Assembly (NCBI GenBank): GCA_050084515.1
Contig: CM114274.1
Coordinates: 29,016,001-29,080,000 of the forward strand
Direction of reading: 5' to 3'
DNA: 64,000 nt
Source of the DNA: Blasia pusilla
Taxonomy: Eukaryota; Marchantiophyta; Marchantiopsida; Blasiales
Shown: piece after piece, positions 1-12,016 of the stretch
Layout of the letters: each line of letters opens with the position of its first letter
Position numbering within the stretch: position 1 is the first letter of the stretch
Position numbers and translations under genes: made by a program
Notes under the pieces: generated by a model
The model's input: the letters and a program-made list of their open reading frames with translations, nothing else
What the model was told of the DNA's origin: nothing
Database searches by the model: none

Positions 1-119
1 GTCCGAGTCAGAGAGACGTCACGGGAGCTCGATGGCACGGAGAGAGTGATGAGGAGATGGTGCCCGGTTGGCATGCATCTGCCTATCTTTGTTGGTTGAC
101 TATGGCAGGTCAACCATAG

Positions 120-1638
120 GTGATGACTCCAGTGGTGGGGTTGGATGATGAGTCTTTGGATCCGGAGGTTAGTGAGGAGGCGACAGGTGGTCGTGATATC
201 CATGACGACGTGGAGGTTGTGGACTTCTTGCGCACTGGCGTCATTACGAGTCTGATGAGTGCTAGGGAGCGGGATCGGATCCTACAGAGAGCCAAGAGGT
301 TCAGGTGGGAGGGGACTCACATTTTGCGGGTATGGGGAGATGGTAGGATACGAGTGGTACCTCATCCTTCCCAGCGAGCACGTGTAGTGCGACATGCCCA
401 TGAGGAGTTGGGACATTTTGGAGTAAAGCGTACTTACAGCTTACTCCAGGTTCAGTATTGGTGGTGCGGCATGCATCTTTGGGGGTACAACGATTTGTGG
501 CGGATGTATGGTATGTGACAGAGTGCGAGCATCCTTCAATGCTCCCACTCCGCAGTTACATCCTTTGCCGATTATGGGTTTAGGTTATCGGTGGAGTTTA
601 GACTTTGCGGGACCTTTACCATTGACAGGGCGTCATCATAGGTACATGTTGGTCATGGTGGAGCATTTCTCCAAGTGGATAGAGTTGGCGGCACTACCAG
701 ACAAGGCGAGCGAGGGAACAGCTTATACGTTTCTAGATCGTGTGCTTAGTCATTTTGGTGCACCGGCGGAGGTGTTGACTGACCAGGGTACCGAGTTCAG
801 GGGAGAGTTTCAGGCCTTGTGTGATCAGGCGCTGATAGATCACCACACCACGTCCAGGGATCATCCAGAGGCGGATGGATTGGCGGAGAGAGTGGTATAG
901 ACGGTGAAGAGAGGATTGCGCAATTATGGCTTGCAGCGGGGACAGTTGAGGGAGTGGGACCTATAGTTGCCATGGTTGGCTATGGGTTATCGCTTTAGTC
1001 GGCAAGCATCCTTGGCGTCATTTTCACCGTACTTTTTGCTCTTTGGGAGAGAGCCAGATTTACCTATAGCGATTCGACGTGACATGGCGGAGATGTTAGA
1101 TCTTGATGATCCAGATGTGTGGGTGCAAGCATGTTCTCAGAGGGCAGAAGTTTTTCGTAGAGTTATGCCTATGGCCTTTGAGAACTTAGCTATTGCCCAG
1201 CATAGAGATACATTGAGGTACGCGACCATTCGTGGAGGAGGTTATCGTCCAGGGATTAGGAGGTTTCATCCTGGAGATTACGTGTATTTACAGCAGGCGG
1301 CACCCACGACGCTAGATGTCACTGCAGGGCGCACTATCCTACGTGTGCGCGAGGTATTACCGACCAGAGTCCTCATGTTGGAAGGACGAGATGGTATGGT
1401 TTGGAAGGATCATGTGCGCAATTGTGCGCCATGTCATCTTCCGAACGTAGATGGGACGGTGGATCCAAGCTTGGCAGTGGTACCTGCAGGCTTGAGGTGT
1501 ATGTTGTGCGGATCTGCGAGGGGTGCAGCCACCATGTTGGTGTGTGATGGTTGTTCTCGAGGGTGGCATATGTCATGTCTGACCCCCCCTCTTGATGTGG
1601 TTCCCACGGGACGATGGATGTGTCCGAGATGTGTATAG
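120..1638 (+). pseudogene. Ty3/gypsy integrase with C-terminal PHD finger (broken), copy 1
   Basis: Integrase inserts the cDNA of the element into nuclear DNA. The zinc-binding N-terminus is visible around 390-520 (HAHEELGHFGVKRT, then CMVCD), followed by the core with the acidic triad: Asp in LDFAGP near 601, Asp in LTDQGTEF near 780, and Glu in GLAERVV near 886, about 34 residues after the second Asp. A PHD-type zinc finger (C4HC3 spacing, including CDGC, then H-x2-C, then WMCPRC) occupies 1498-1635 and ends the protein directly before a TAG. Damage: a one-base indel between 478 and 508 shifts the frame, and TAG codons at 898 and 964 stand where copy 2 has CAG (Gln). It cannot yield a full protein as read. 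Confidence 0.85.
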
Positions 1639-1870
1639 GGTAGTAGGTCATGTCAGAGAGATGTGATATTTCTATCTGGAGGTGGAGGGATCCAACTGCC
1701 AGCTAGGGGGGCGGTTGAGTGATCTCCATGTATATGTATGAGTTGATTTTTGTACATGTGTGGATCGACCCGTGTGTGGGGAAGATCGGTGTTGTGCGGT
1801 GTAGATGTGACGAGCGATGTATGTTATGTAGCGATATGTATGCGCACGACAGAGATCACGAACTCTAACC
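1639..1870 (+). other. 3' noncoding end of copy 1: polypurine tract and LTR-like start
   Basis: A purine run (AGGGGGG, about 1705-1710) follows the pol stop and matches the same run after copy 2 (18680-18686); it is placed where a Ty3/gypsy element keeps its plus-strand primer. The following sequence, rich in GTATGT and ending near ATGCGCACGACA (about 1838), is alignable with the region after copy 2, so it is probably the beginning of the right LTR. The LTR does not show a clean TG...CA end that I can fix. Confidence 0.5.
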
Positions 1871-2828
1871 TGAGCAGTGAGTGCAATTGGGAACCCGCAG
1901 AGGAACGGCGACAGCCAGAACGAATTCAGACAAGAAGCCGGAACAGAAACACAACGTTGCCGCCGAAAAAGGGAAAAGCCTGTCGTCGGTGCATGAGAGG
2001 AAGGGAAAAAAGTCCGAGCTGGTCCGAACACTTGGACTTCCGTGCAGAAAAAAAGCAAAAACAGCCTAGAAAGGCCCTAGGATACCGACTCCCAAGTTCC
2101 AAACGCTAGAGCATTAAGAGTTTAACAGCAGAAAAGGCCCCGGGAGTCGAGGCGCCGACTCTTGAGCACTCAAGAAAAACCAAGACAACAACCAAAAAGC
2201 TCGAGGACGACTACTCTCGACTCCCCAGAACTCGTCTCTCGACCAGGGCTTCGCCGCAGCCGCCTCAGGAAACCAGGGTGAGGAATTGAACAAGACTGCA
2301 AAAGTTGAAGAAACTCTAAACTTCAGAAGAGCACTTCGCACACTAGAGTGTGCACGGGACTCGGAAGACACTGCAAACGCCAACTCGAGAGCACTTGACT
2401 CTCTAGCGCGGCTTCACCGCAACAACCGCGTAAGGGACTCGAAGATGTGGGTCTCTGGAAAAAATTCGGCAGTTCGAAGCATGGACGAGCAGCGTAAGGG
2501 ACTCAAAGATGTGGGTCTCTGGAAAAAATTTGGCACTTCGAAGCATGGACGAACATAATGCGCATGGGATATGGGAGTCGAGACTCGCAGCACAGTGCGC
2601 TAGTGCAAGATTGCAAATGACATTCCAGAATCCACGTAGCCACGCTCGAGTCGCTCGACCCGCTCGAGCTGCACAATCTGGAGTTCGGGGATTCATGGAA
2701 TCCCCGAACCCTAAACCCTGCAACGGCAGCAGCCCTAGGTCACTCCGACTCACTCGGTGACGTTCCCTTCGGCCTTGATTTGCGGCTGCCCTACATCATA
2801 TGGCCAAGATCTCCTCATGAGAATCTAA
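1871..2828. other. Gene-free stretch, unclassified
   Basis: No coding frame here has domain content or supporting splice sites. The composition is higher in GC than the flanking AT-rich DNA, and the sequence looks like decayed repeat. It contains one clear tandem duplication, listed separately. Confidence 0.5.
2429..2556. repeat. Tandem duplication, 2 units of 64 bp
   Basis: Two adjacent units beginning CGTAAGGGACTC at 2429 and 2493 match almost base for base through GCATGGACGA, with only a few substitutions. Function unknown. Confidence 0.9.
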
Positions 2829-3390
2829 CGGTTCTCACCTACTATCCGATATTCCGACCACCCGAAAGTGGTCCAGCAAAATACCGACCTCCGTAAAATG
2901 CATTCCGGAAGGAATCCGAGGGAAGTGACCGGCAACTGCAATATTCCGGCGTAGTCCTCCCGGAAAACGGCACATTTCCGGCTTAAGAAATGCCGGCCAT
3001 CCATTATCCAGAATATCCCTTGATGCCGTTGGAATCTTAGCCAAATAAATTTCCCGGGCGTCGTCAATTACGAATTTTAACCGGCCAGCTTTACTCTATT
3101 TGCCGGTTCTCCCCGGACGTTGGAGTGGTTTTCCCAAGACTCCAGCGGCCGTCCAGGTTTTACAGAGTGGTGTAGAGGACGTCGTGCGATTAACGACGCC
3201 GGACTCTAATTTGGGGTTTACGGCATTCTCCTTCAGATTACAAATTGGTACGGCTACGGTTATGGCGGAGACGCTTGATCTAGTGTTAGTAACGAACCTC
3301 TATCACAACCCTCAATTTTTCTCGAGCTCAAATTTGGGGGTTTACCGGCAAGCATTTTGACTTTCCGGTAAATCACCAAATTTGCGGAGA
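2829..3390. other. Gene-free stretch dense in CCGG/CCGAC motifs
   Basis: This block repeatedly shows TTCCGG, GCCGG, ACCGG and CCCGG in otherwise AT-richer DNA (for example TTCCGGAA near 2902, CCCGGAAAA near 2959, TGCCGGCC near 2991, TTCCGGTAAA near 3362). No convincing coding frame or known element is seen. Confidence 0.4.
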
Positions 3391-3445
3391 CCCTTGCACT
3401 GCAGAAGATCGCAACTACATCTTTTCTCACTTCCCATCACGGAGT

Positions 3446-3697
3446 TCAATTCTGGCGCGGGAGTCGAGGGCGAAAGTTTTGAATTCGCTGGCAAGTGTAC
3501 GATAGCGAGCACGGGAGAAGGGACATGAATGTGGGCTTTGCCTCATCTCCAGCGAGAGGGTCACCAGGGGCACCGTAGTTCTGCAGCAAATGCCCCACGG
3601 CTTGGATCGACTTCCTGCCATTCTCACCGTAATGTCCCAGAGATTTGTCTGTAAGCGGAGGAGCGTAGTTTACTCGCCAGATTTTCTCGGTATCCAT
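3446..3697 (-). CDS. Small hypothetical protein, 83 aa, low support
   Basis: An ATG at 3697-3695 opens an 83-codon frame ending in TGA. The middle (KSLGHYGENGRKSIQAVGH) has a protein-like composition with balanced charge, unlike most random frames nearby, but no family is recognised. There is no paralogue in the window, no obvious TATA box close upstream, and no splice-supported neighbour. It could equally be a chance frame in GC-richer intergenic DNA or one exon of a larger gene. Confidence 0.22.
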   Translation of the reverse strand: MDTEKIWRVNYAPPLTDKSLGHYGENGRKSIQAVGHLLQNYGAPGDPLAGDEAKPTFMSLLPCSLSYTCQRIQNFRPRLPRQN

Positions 3698-3699
3698 AG

Positions 3700-6600
3700 C
3701 TCTGTGAATCGATGGGCACAATCGATCTAGAAAATTTCGAATTCTGAGTTATTACGATGACGTTTCGAACAATGGGCATCCATATCTCTCTTCATTTGTT
3801 CGTAGCGATGTCTCCGGTACGGTGGAAGAATCTAGGGAATGGTGACGAGTCGGGAACGGCATTCCGTGTTCACGTGAATGTGTGAGACACGAAAGTCTTT
3901 CGATTCCACGTCCATAGCTAATCTCAGAATTGTGGGAGCTGGCCACTAACTCGGAGATCTCGGTCGCATAAGTTCATGAGCCTGATTGAAATCTGCAGCG
4001 ATGGAAACTCGCTACGGATGACAATGACCGCTCACATGTCCTCGGGACGATACGGTCTGCGTCGACTTCGTTGTGGGAGTTTCAAGGAAGAAGGTAACGT
4101 CGATATCTTTACAAGCTAATTTTATGAACCCGATTGGAATCCATTATACACAGCCTCCCACTTTGAAAAACTCTTCCCCTCCCCCGTTTCCTATAATTCT
4201 CTTTCCTTCTCGTCAATCCGCGTTCAGATTCAAAATGTCTCATTGCTCGCTCTCGGCCTCAGCCTCTTCCTCGTTTATCAAATTTCGTGGCCGTCCCAGA
4301 TCCTATGTGCCATGAACAATAACCTCCAGGGTGACGACAGCGTGAGCGTGGGCATCGGGGCTGCCTTTTCTTCGTGGCATGTGTAGGTGGCGTGGATAGG
4401 GTGGATTCTTCGAGCTTTTCCAGGGGAAACGTGCAAACGTGGCATAACGGCTGCCCGATATGTGGAGTGTGCATGTGCAGTGCTTGACACGAGAATCGCT
4501 CGGGCACTCCACTAGCAAACCCTCACATTTGGACTTCGTGCGCATTCCACGTCAGGAACAGCTGCGAGTGCGTTGTCATTGCTCCAGTCTTGATCAAAGG
4601 GTCTGATTTTAGCGCGTTTCTCCATTCCCTGGCGAAAGCCATAAACGTCATCCTGAGGAACTTACTAGCGCCAGATAATCAAATCTTCTCCGCACTAGAA
4701 TTTCCGAAGGTTCTCAACCTGACTTGATCCCAGCATCCTAAGAAACTGACCTGAAAATTCGTCGGAGATGTACTCCTCTCCCGATCACCCTTCTTAAATC
4801 CTCATAATAGCTAGTCGTTCCTGATCTGTCTGCAACGGAATCTATTGTGTTTTCCTTGAGTAGTTAAATATATTATGTCGACCCTTCAGGTGAATCTCCG
4901 AATTGTGTGAACCATGCGGGTGAATGTTATTTCCCCTTTTTTCCAACTATTGCTGCTGGAGCAATATGTTCCAAGGTCCATAACTACAGGGTTTGTCATT
5001 TAAGGGCTCATGGAGCAAGACAATCAAGACGTCAATACAGCTACCAACTATGCGGCTAAAAAAGAAAATGTCTGAAGTACCCACTAAGATAGTGTAAACA
5101 AGTGAGCTTAGCTGCCGTGGAAGCAGGACCTCTGTCAGTCTTCTGAGCTGACACAAACAGTAGTCTCAAACAGAACGTGGTTTGTAGTAAATACACAAAG
5201 AATTGGGATTTCTGTAGGCCCCTCCCTCCTTGTAGGAAGAGAATAATTAAGCTAAGATGAAGAATATAATCGCTCAGACAGGGGAGCTGGATCGCAGCTG
5301 AAACGTTTGAGTTTATTGCAAACCGAGGGCTTTTCACCATCGAGAAATCAGCAATCTACATGCATCCAGTTCATGATTCAGGAAGACAGTGGATATAGTA
5401 CGTAATCATCATAATGCAAGGTATGATTCACTTCCACATTCATGTCCACCATAACCGATGTTGCGATAGCTGATCCCCAACCATGAGTATCGGGGACGTC
5501 CGATCGACTGCAATACAGCGGACTACTACAGATCGAGTCAAGATTCACCCTTGTCTGTCTACCAAATTTTACCCATTGCGATACTCCATGTAGATAGTTA
5601 GCAAATCGATTTGATCGACTCTTGCAATGACGTCCGATGAGTATAACTATCACCTTCATGGAATGCAACTAATCTTGCTTGCTGCAAACCCACTACAAGC
5701 GTGCACAATCCAGGACTAAGCAGGGCACATGAACGCGCGGTCACACGGCCTCACAATAACTTACACACGATCTAGAAGTATCGGGAAAACTTTATAAATA
5801 TTGCTCGACTCCAAATCAAAGTCAGGTATCAGATCTACTGCGTACATACTCTTGGGCAATTGGAATCCGGAAAAAACGATTAAACATCTGAGCAATTATT
5901 TCAGTCACATGAAGGGAAAGTATAGATTTCCTGTACCACTAGATAGAGGCCTTGGGATCGTACTGAAAGTCGGAAGATCAGAATTGTTCCGCTGCTGCCG
6001 GTGGTTGCATGAACTTGAAGTCATGAGAGGAAAGTGCGATAATAAGGTATACTTCATATCTTTTGGGGCACCAACTAACCGATACTCGCTCGACCTCTAG
6101 CAGTTGAAATCTTGGAACTGTACGGTAGAACTGAAGCAACTATAAAGAAAGGATGTGTTCATGCCGTGAAACGCTAATGGAACAACATTTTCGAAGTGAG
6201 TGGTGATTTCCATGTCACCTGTCGGATCTAATCGATCGCGAAGTATGACACAATTGAAGATAGCATAAATCAGACAAGCTCCAGCACCAATTCTTACAAA
6301 TGCCTGAAAGACGGCGACTACGATTTCACGTGAAATTCGCAAATCGATGATTGCAGTGTGACCCATTATTGCCGCTAAAGGTTGGATCCACAACCAGAAC
6401 TGGAGTATTCACGAGGAGGTTATTGCTACTCTTGAGAATTAAAAACTATATCGAGTTCAACCACAACTGACCAATAAGTCCTCCTCCACGAGGTGCAGAT
6501 CCCCGACGGTTGCGTTAAAGCCGTGTTTGTACCGTACCTCGTGCAAAGACGTGCGTAGTATATTATGATTCATGGTCTGCCCGAAATTCCGTAAACATGA

Positions 6601-7489
6601 TCGACCGTGGTTTCATGTCACATCCTGCACTGCCAGCAAATGGATCTATGGTGTAGTGACCAAATTACGACAGATCTGTGCAGGAACGGTAATTTTTCTT
6701 TATAATTTAATTGCATTACAGCTATGCTAATAGGAACCCTATGCACTTTCTCTCGTGAGTGAAAAACTTGTGTGATGTGTATACACATTGATGGGGGGAA
6801 CATGTGTAGATGTGTTCTGGTTTGCGACTCCAAAGACGGAAGAAGTTAGGACTCCGGATTCGAGGTCGTGATCCCCGGTCTTTGACCTTCTGTTCCCAGC
6901 CATCTAGGTAAATAATTGGCATTCGCAGCAAGATCTCAGACTGGCAGCTAATGAAAATGGCTCAAATGAGCCACCCGTGAGCGACTTGAAGATCGTGACT
7001 TAGATTTTGGAACGTCCCCGGTTCCCTGAAAAGAAAAGTTTCATGGCTGTATTTGTTTGTGGCTCACAGGGGAAGAGTTACTAGCATACATTGCATCACG
7101 ACCTTCTTTCCGAGCGGCATGAGAGCTTGAGAGTCTCTAAGTGGATTAGCTGTTAAAATGCCAGTAATCTCATGTTTCCAAGTACTTTTTCCAACGATGT
7201 AATTCTTCGGTTATCATTTACTGGCCATCTGTGTGCGAGTAAAATAAATGAAAATACAAAAATAATAGGTGAAAGTTCTCAATAATCTTCGTAATATAGA
7301 ACCATGACATTTTTTCGATTCACCGTGCATGCCAGTGTGCAGAATCTGGTGACAAGTCGGCGGTAGTCTTTCCAAACTCGTACTTGTGTTCTAATTGTAA
7401 AGACCAACTGGTTTCTTGATCTCTTCCTAAACCGTACTTTAGATCGATATCTCCATGAGATGTCTGGGCATAGATCATAATTTGAGTGA
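3700..7489. other. Long stretch without a recognisable gene
   Basis: Frames are short and frequently interrupted on both strands. One minus-strand frame (about 6097-6420) is fairly hydrophobic and preceded by an acceptor-like CCAG, so it might be a membrane-protein exon, but it has no ATG and no partner exon I can identify. The right end is the 3' flank of the GDSL gene. Confidence 0.4.
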
Positions 7490-10063
7490 TCAGCAGTCCA
7501 CCAGAGAGTGAATGTTGAAGGGAAACGCACATGTGCTATCACCTGTCAACCAGGCTTTGCTAAGCAACTCGTAAGTCTTCTGGTTGGGATGAAACTGATC
7601 CCAGAAAACGTACTCGCTGAGCTCAGAGTCAGCACACAGCGTATAGTTATTGTTGCCTTGGGAATCCTTGATTCCACATTGCACTTCACCGTTGAAAGAT
7701 CCTGCTCCACAACATGCATGGGATCCTTTCGTGAAACCTGCTGCAACGATCAAGCAAAAGGTTTATTTCTGTAGCGCGTTCATCAATGAATTCCATTGGC
7801 AAGTCTATGCGTCATGTAGACGTGCGTTTAATGACGAAATTAACGAATTCTCTGATTTACTAGTTCTGACTGGTTCATAATTAATAATGCGCTGACTACC
7901 ACAGTCAAGAATTCTATGTCTATCAGTACAAGCTTCCACTCTGGAGAGTTTTCCTCGCAGACCTTAATGGCTTTTCCAGGCTCAGATAATATCACCTGTT
8001 GATAAATCTGGATGAATGTGCCTAAATTTATGTCTGGGGATGCCTTGCAGTCACTTATCGCCATCGGTCTATAGCATTCCGCGCGAAGTGTCTTTTTCAC
8101 AATAATCTTACCGTGTGTTCCATTGTTGATATATTCGTCGAGGATGTCGTAGCTTTTTACTATAATCATAAACAACCCCGGGTGTTTTTGCGTTAGGCGG
8201 GATCGAAGGTCTGGTAACTCCGCATTGAAAAGTTGTGCTAGTCCATTCACATCAGCACTACAATTGCCGTCTACTGTGGTAGCGCGTATCGCTGGAAGAC
8301 AACCAAGAGGAGATTGTTCCCCTACAATAATTTTCCTGCCACCTTCTCGAAATAAATCCTGCCAGAATAAACTCTCCAGATTATCGTCGATCTCAGGTTA
8401 GTTATAGGACGAGAACTTGGTAGCAATTGCCAATTTGCATACATCTATAATTACAAGCTTGCTATGTGCTTTCTGAACGCTTGACTCCATCATAAATGCT
8501 GTCCTCAAGTATACACAAACAACCAACTGAACTCGAACCAAGGGATCCAGTGATCAGACTAACCTTGACTAGTTTCTCGAGTTGCCTGGTGACTGTCAAC
8601 GTGAAGGCCAGAGGAGTAACAGTGGCTAAAAGGGTCTCATTTGTAAGGTACCCGGCGAAGAAGTCATTGCTTCCAGCATTAATAAAATACAGTGAGCGGC
8701 TCAGCAGAGTTTTCGTGGAGTTCATTCCCCGCTGCTCTTCCAAGACAGTCTTCACCTTTTTGAATTGTTTAAACTGCTCCGGCAAACTGACGACATGCTG
8801 TTTGAACCGGTGGCGTGTACGGCGAAAATTTTCAAAAATTTAAATGAGTAATGCGCTTGTTTGCTAGATCATCGTGTATATTATCCGCTGAGTATAAACT
8901 AAAGCCTTGAAATAGGCAGGGAGATAAACTCGCAAGCTTCTCCCGTATGGACGATTAGTAAACTCTAGATCAAAAAAATTATAAACTAAAAACTAGCTCA
9001 AAAAAACAAGTGAAATGAGCAACACGCAAATTCGCTAGATCATCTTATATTATCGCTTGAGAATAATCTTAAGTTTTCAGACTACTAGGCAAAGCAAGGA
9101 GATAAAACTCGAAGATCAGACCAGCTTTATCAATCCAGTTTAATTGATCAGAGTCTAGCTCATACTTGCAACGAAATTAGCGTTTACATACTCCTAAGCG
9201 GGTCGACTTGAGAAATCCAGCTCCTGCAGAAGCAAAATTTACTCCATGGTCGTAGTTTTCGTTTTCAGGTTGCAAAAAGGGCTTCATCAAAGGCAGCCCC
9301 AAATCTTGCGCTGCAGATAGAAGAAATTGAGTCGGAATACGAAATGCAAGAAACGCATTCTAATTTATCACCTAGCATAGAAACTTGCCCGTTGAGCTAA
9401 AACCTAAACACGTTCCCAAAAAGATCACATCGCTCCGCTCGCGAACCAGTTGCAAGTTTACGAGTATTTAATATGTTCATCCATAGCCACAGGGTGAGCG
9501 TGATGTGTAGGATCAACGCATTCGAAATCAACTACAATAAAAAAATCCGAAAAGTACTTCAGTAGAAATACTGAAAAATATTCCTAGTACATACTATCAC
9601 AGGAGATTCACAGGGGAATACTATCGCTCTTAATAACGAGTAGGACCATTTCCTAACCTTTCAGTTAGTCCCCCGAAAATCCATTTGAAATCCCAAATTA
9701 GCCTGGCATACGTATCCAGTGAAAGCATATCTCTCTACATCAGGCTAGCTACCAGAAGGAAATACGCGAATTACTCCAGCAGATGTGAACCGTACCGATA
9801 AAATCGATCCAAAGGCGACCATCGGAAAATCGTCCCGTAGGTTTGGGAAAGTAGGACTCTCCATACGGCGTAAAGTTAGCTAAGTATGCGGGTGCGGGGA
9901 GGTAATTGTTGGTGCCGGCATCTGATACCGAGTCTCCGAAAGAGAAGAGAGCAGGTATATGTGAAGCCTTGTAACGAGCATTGATAGAGCTATACGTATT
10001 TCCATCGCCAAAAGCTCTCACTATCAAAGCCGCTACAACAAGAATGACGATCTTCATGCCCAT
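7490..10063 (-). CDS. GDSL esterase/lipase (SGNH hydrolase), 5 exons, 383 aa
   Basis: Plant GDSL enzymes hydrolyse esters and lipids, usually after secretion, and act on surface lipids, wall acetyl groups or signals. Exons as read: 10063-9796, 9310-9192, 8797-8564, 8391-8112 and 7740-7490; all junctions are GT-AG and every phase agrees, giving 383 residues, a normal family length. A signal peptide (residues about 1-19, [19 protein letters not shown]) is followed by block [12 protein letters not shown] with nucleophile Ser45, block II FASAGAG with Gly near 119, block III AGSND with Asn173, the family-typical SPLGCLP in exon 4, an ACCGAG segment, and block V with Asp348 and His351 (WDQFHP). The full catalytic set is present, so the gene is probably functional. 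Substrate cannot be told. A TATA box lies about 105 bp upstream of the ATG. Confidence 0.93.
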
Positions 10064-10167
10064 AATTTCTCGCTTGTCAACACTCGTAAGTCTACAGCCA
10101 GCTACTTCAAATTGATGAGTCCAACTTCTTCTGTAAGAACGATAGATTAAAGATCCCAGAACCTGTC

Positions 10168-10175
10168 ATTATATA
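10168..10175 (-). promoter_or_regulatory. Probable TATA box of the GDSL gene
   Basis: Read on the minus strand the sequence is CTATATAATG, about 105 bp before the GDSL start codon. Spacing and sequence suit a plant core promoter with a short leader. Confidence 0.55.
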
Positions 10176-10300
10176 GATATACCACACTTTCCTTCGGAGG
10201 GCCGTTCCCTCGTATTCAGCAACAGCAGCAGCGCTTACATTCAAAATTTGAAATTCAATTTTCCAGAACCTTCAATCGCTGGCATTATAAATTTCAAATT

Positions 10301-10379
10301 CAATTTAAATTATATAATATAACTCACAAAAAATGAGAAGTCAATTTAAATTATATAATATCTGGACCAATGAGAAGTC
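10301..10379. repeat. Imperfect tandem repeat upstream of the GDSL gene
   Basis: Two units of about 41 and 38 bp both begin CAATTTAAATTATATAATAT and end AATGAGAAGT. The AT-rich box is duplicated upstream of the GDSL promoter; an effect on expression is possible but not shown. Confidence 0.8.
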
Positions 10380-10896
10380 CGTTCTACTTCGACAGCTTTG
10401 TAACAATTTAGAGCATCGTGCGTGATGTTATCTTGGTGTGAATTCATTCCGCACCATTTTGGTTTCGTGAAATAGTTTTCGGAAACGGTGGCATGGCATT
10501 ATAAGCCCACAGTCCATTTGGTGACTTTAGTTTTGGGTTCTAAACAGATAATATTTAAACGTATTGAACCAAACACCTAGAGATGAGAGTTGGTGGACCA
10601 TTGAATATCGATGCTGGGGTTTTTTCGGCTAAATTAGTGCACGTCAGCCAAGATTTATTCATACTCCGAAAGGAATCCATCACACCAGCACGTTTGAGTG
10701 CAATGTATTTTTCATGATCCAGCATTCCACTGCCAAATTTTCCTCTAGTCTACGTAGATGCGAGAACGTCAAGAGCCACGAGCCACCGCTTGTAGTGTAC
10801 GTGATTCCAGAAAAAATGGCGTTACAATTAATTTGCACGTTTGTCGTCTAGAACCAGTATCAGCTGCAAGGATCTTGTCTAATCCAACCAATCACA

Positions 10897-12016
10897 TTAG
10901 AGAGCCAAAATTCGTATCTCCACATTTCCAATTGCTGCATTGGAGAGATTCGCCCCCTCATGAGTGACCATGTAGTCACGACTTCCTTCGTCTGTCGTGA
11001 AGGTATTCATGTGGCTACTCCATGGACAGTCGAAAGCCACATGGGTCACCTTAACATCATCGTTGTATATGTCGAAGCCTCCTACTACTCCTGAGGGTGA
11101 ATTCTCTCTCCCACATGCACAAATTCTGGGCGAAGTTTGGTAATCGATTTTAATGCCATTTGGCTGAGGCAGCTCCTCACTTTTATCCGCACAGTTGTGC
11201 CATTTTCCCCAGCTCAAATCGGCATTTCTGATAGTCAATGTGAGACCACGATAGCCATCGGACTCCACCAGGGTGATTCGGATTGCCACCCACTCAGCGT
11301 ACGCGTATAGAGGATGCGATTTATCGTCTGCAGTAGTCGAGAAAGGAGCACAAGCAGAAAAAAATGCTCCAACATGTCAGAACATACGCAAACCAATAAA
11401 TGGGTAGTGCTTCAGGTTTAAATATATGCTGCTCTGCAATATTCCAGAAACGCTCGAAGGTCAGAAACAAAATACGCACATGGGCGGACAGTTATCTTCA
11501 TTATGCGTACATCTAGACATATAGCTCTTTCAGGTTACATAGAACCTCTGGGAGCGTCATCCATTGACACAGGACGCCCTAATTCTAGAAGATTCGAGAG
11601 GCTAGTAAGACTATCCACTTTACAGTCGCAACGTTTCCTTGATATCACTAATTCTAGCTGCTGACTCTAGCCTCTAGCATACATACGGAAACCAATAAGA
11701 TGTTGTGGAGAGGAGAATAATACATTCTCTGAATACATAATGCAAGAGTTACTCTGAACACGGAACCAGCTAGGCAGATGTAGTAATTCAAAGACACGAT
11801 TGGAGACACCCCACAACAAAAAAGCTCTATATCCTGGACTTAAACTTAGCGACAGAAACTTGCCATGCGGGCCGACGTTCACCACAGAAGCGATAGTCTC
11901 GGATCCATCCGAGACATATTCGAAGCCTTCGTTATGTACAGCTGCCGCCAAAACAAAAGCAAGGGCTAGGCCAACCGCGAAAACGAAATTCCCCGTCCTG
12001 AGCAATAATTGATCAT
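10897..12016 (-). CDS. Aegerolysin-like secreted protein, copy A (start codon region apparently frameshifted)
   Basis: Aegerolysins are small beta-sandwich proteins that bind particular membrane lipids; some act with MACPF partners to form pores. Exon 2 (11327-10897) holds a nearly complete domain: early beta strands, the LSWGKWH segment, a CACGRE segment, the FDIYND strand and the conserved DCPW with the following strands, ending at a normal C-terminus. Exon 1 (to about 11846, donor CTAA/GTTTAA) encodes a hydrophobic signal peptide, and the exon phases agree. The ATG at 12016-12014 is one base out of frame with the signal peptide when compared with copy B, and no other in-frame ATG follows the upstream stop. 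Either the gene is freshly broken, or it uses another start or leader exon. No MACPF gene is visible in the window. Family assignment is by motif recognition. Confidence 0.68.

Larger units (their letters stand above)
1..1870 (+). mobile_element. Ty3/gypsy retrotransposon, copy 1 (left part outside window)
   Basis: The segment carries the end of a Ty3/gypsy pol region (zinc-binding integrase N-terminus, integrase core, PHD finger), a purine run after the stop, and LTR-like sequence. It aligns through its whole length with the second copy at 16.87-18.83 kb, including the linker ahead of integrase, so RT and RNase H of this copy must lie left of the window. Order within pol (integrase after RNase H, seen in copy 2) is that of the Ty3/gypsy group. 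No matching left LTR can be seen, so the exact ends are unknown. Confidence 0.85.

Noticed and set aside
6800-6915. tRNA-like GGATTCGA segment
   Set aside because: No cloverleaf arms or anticodon stem could be paired around it.
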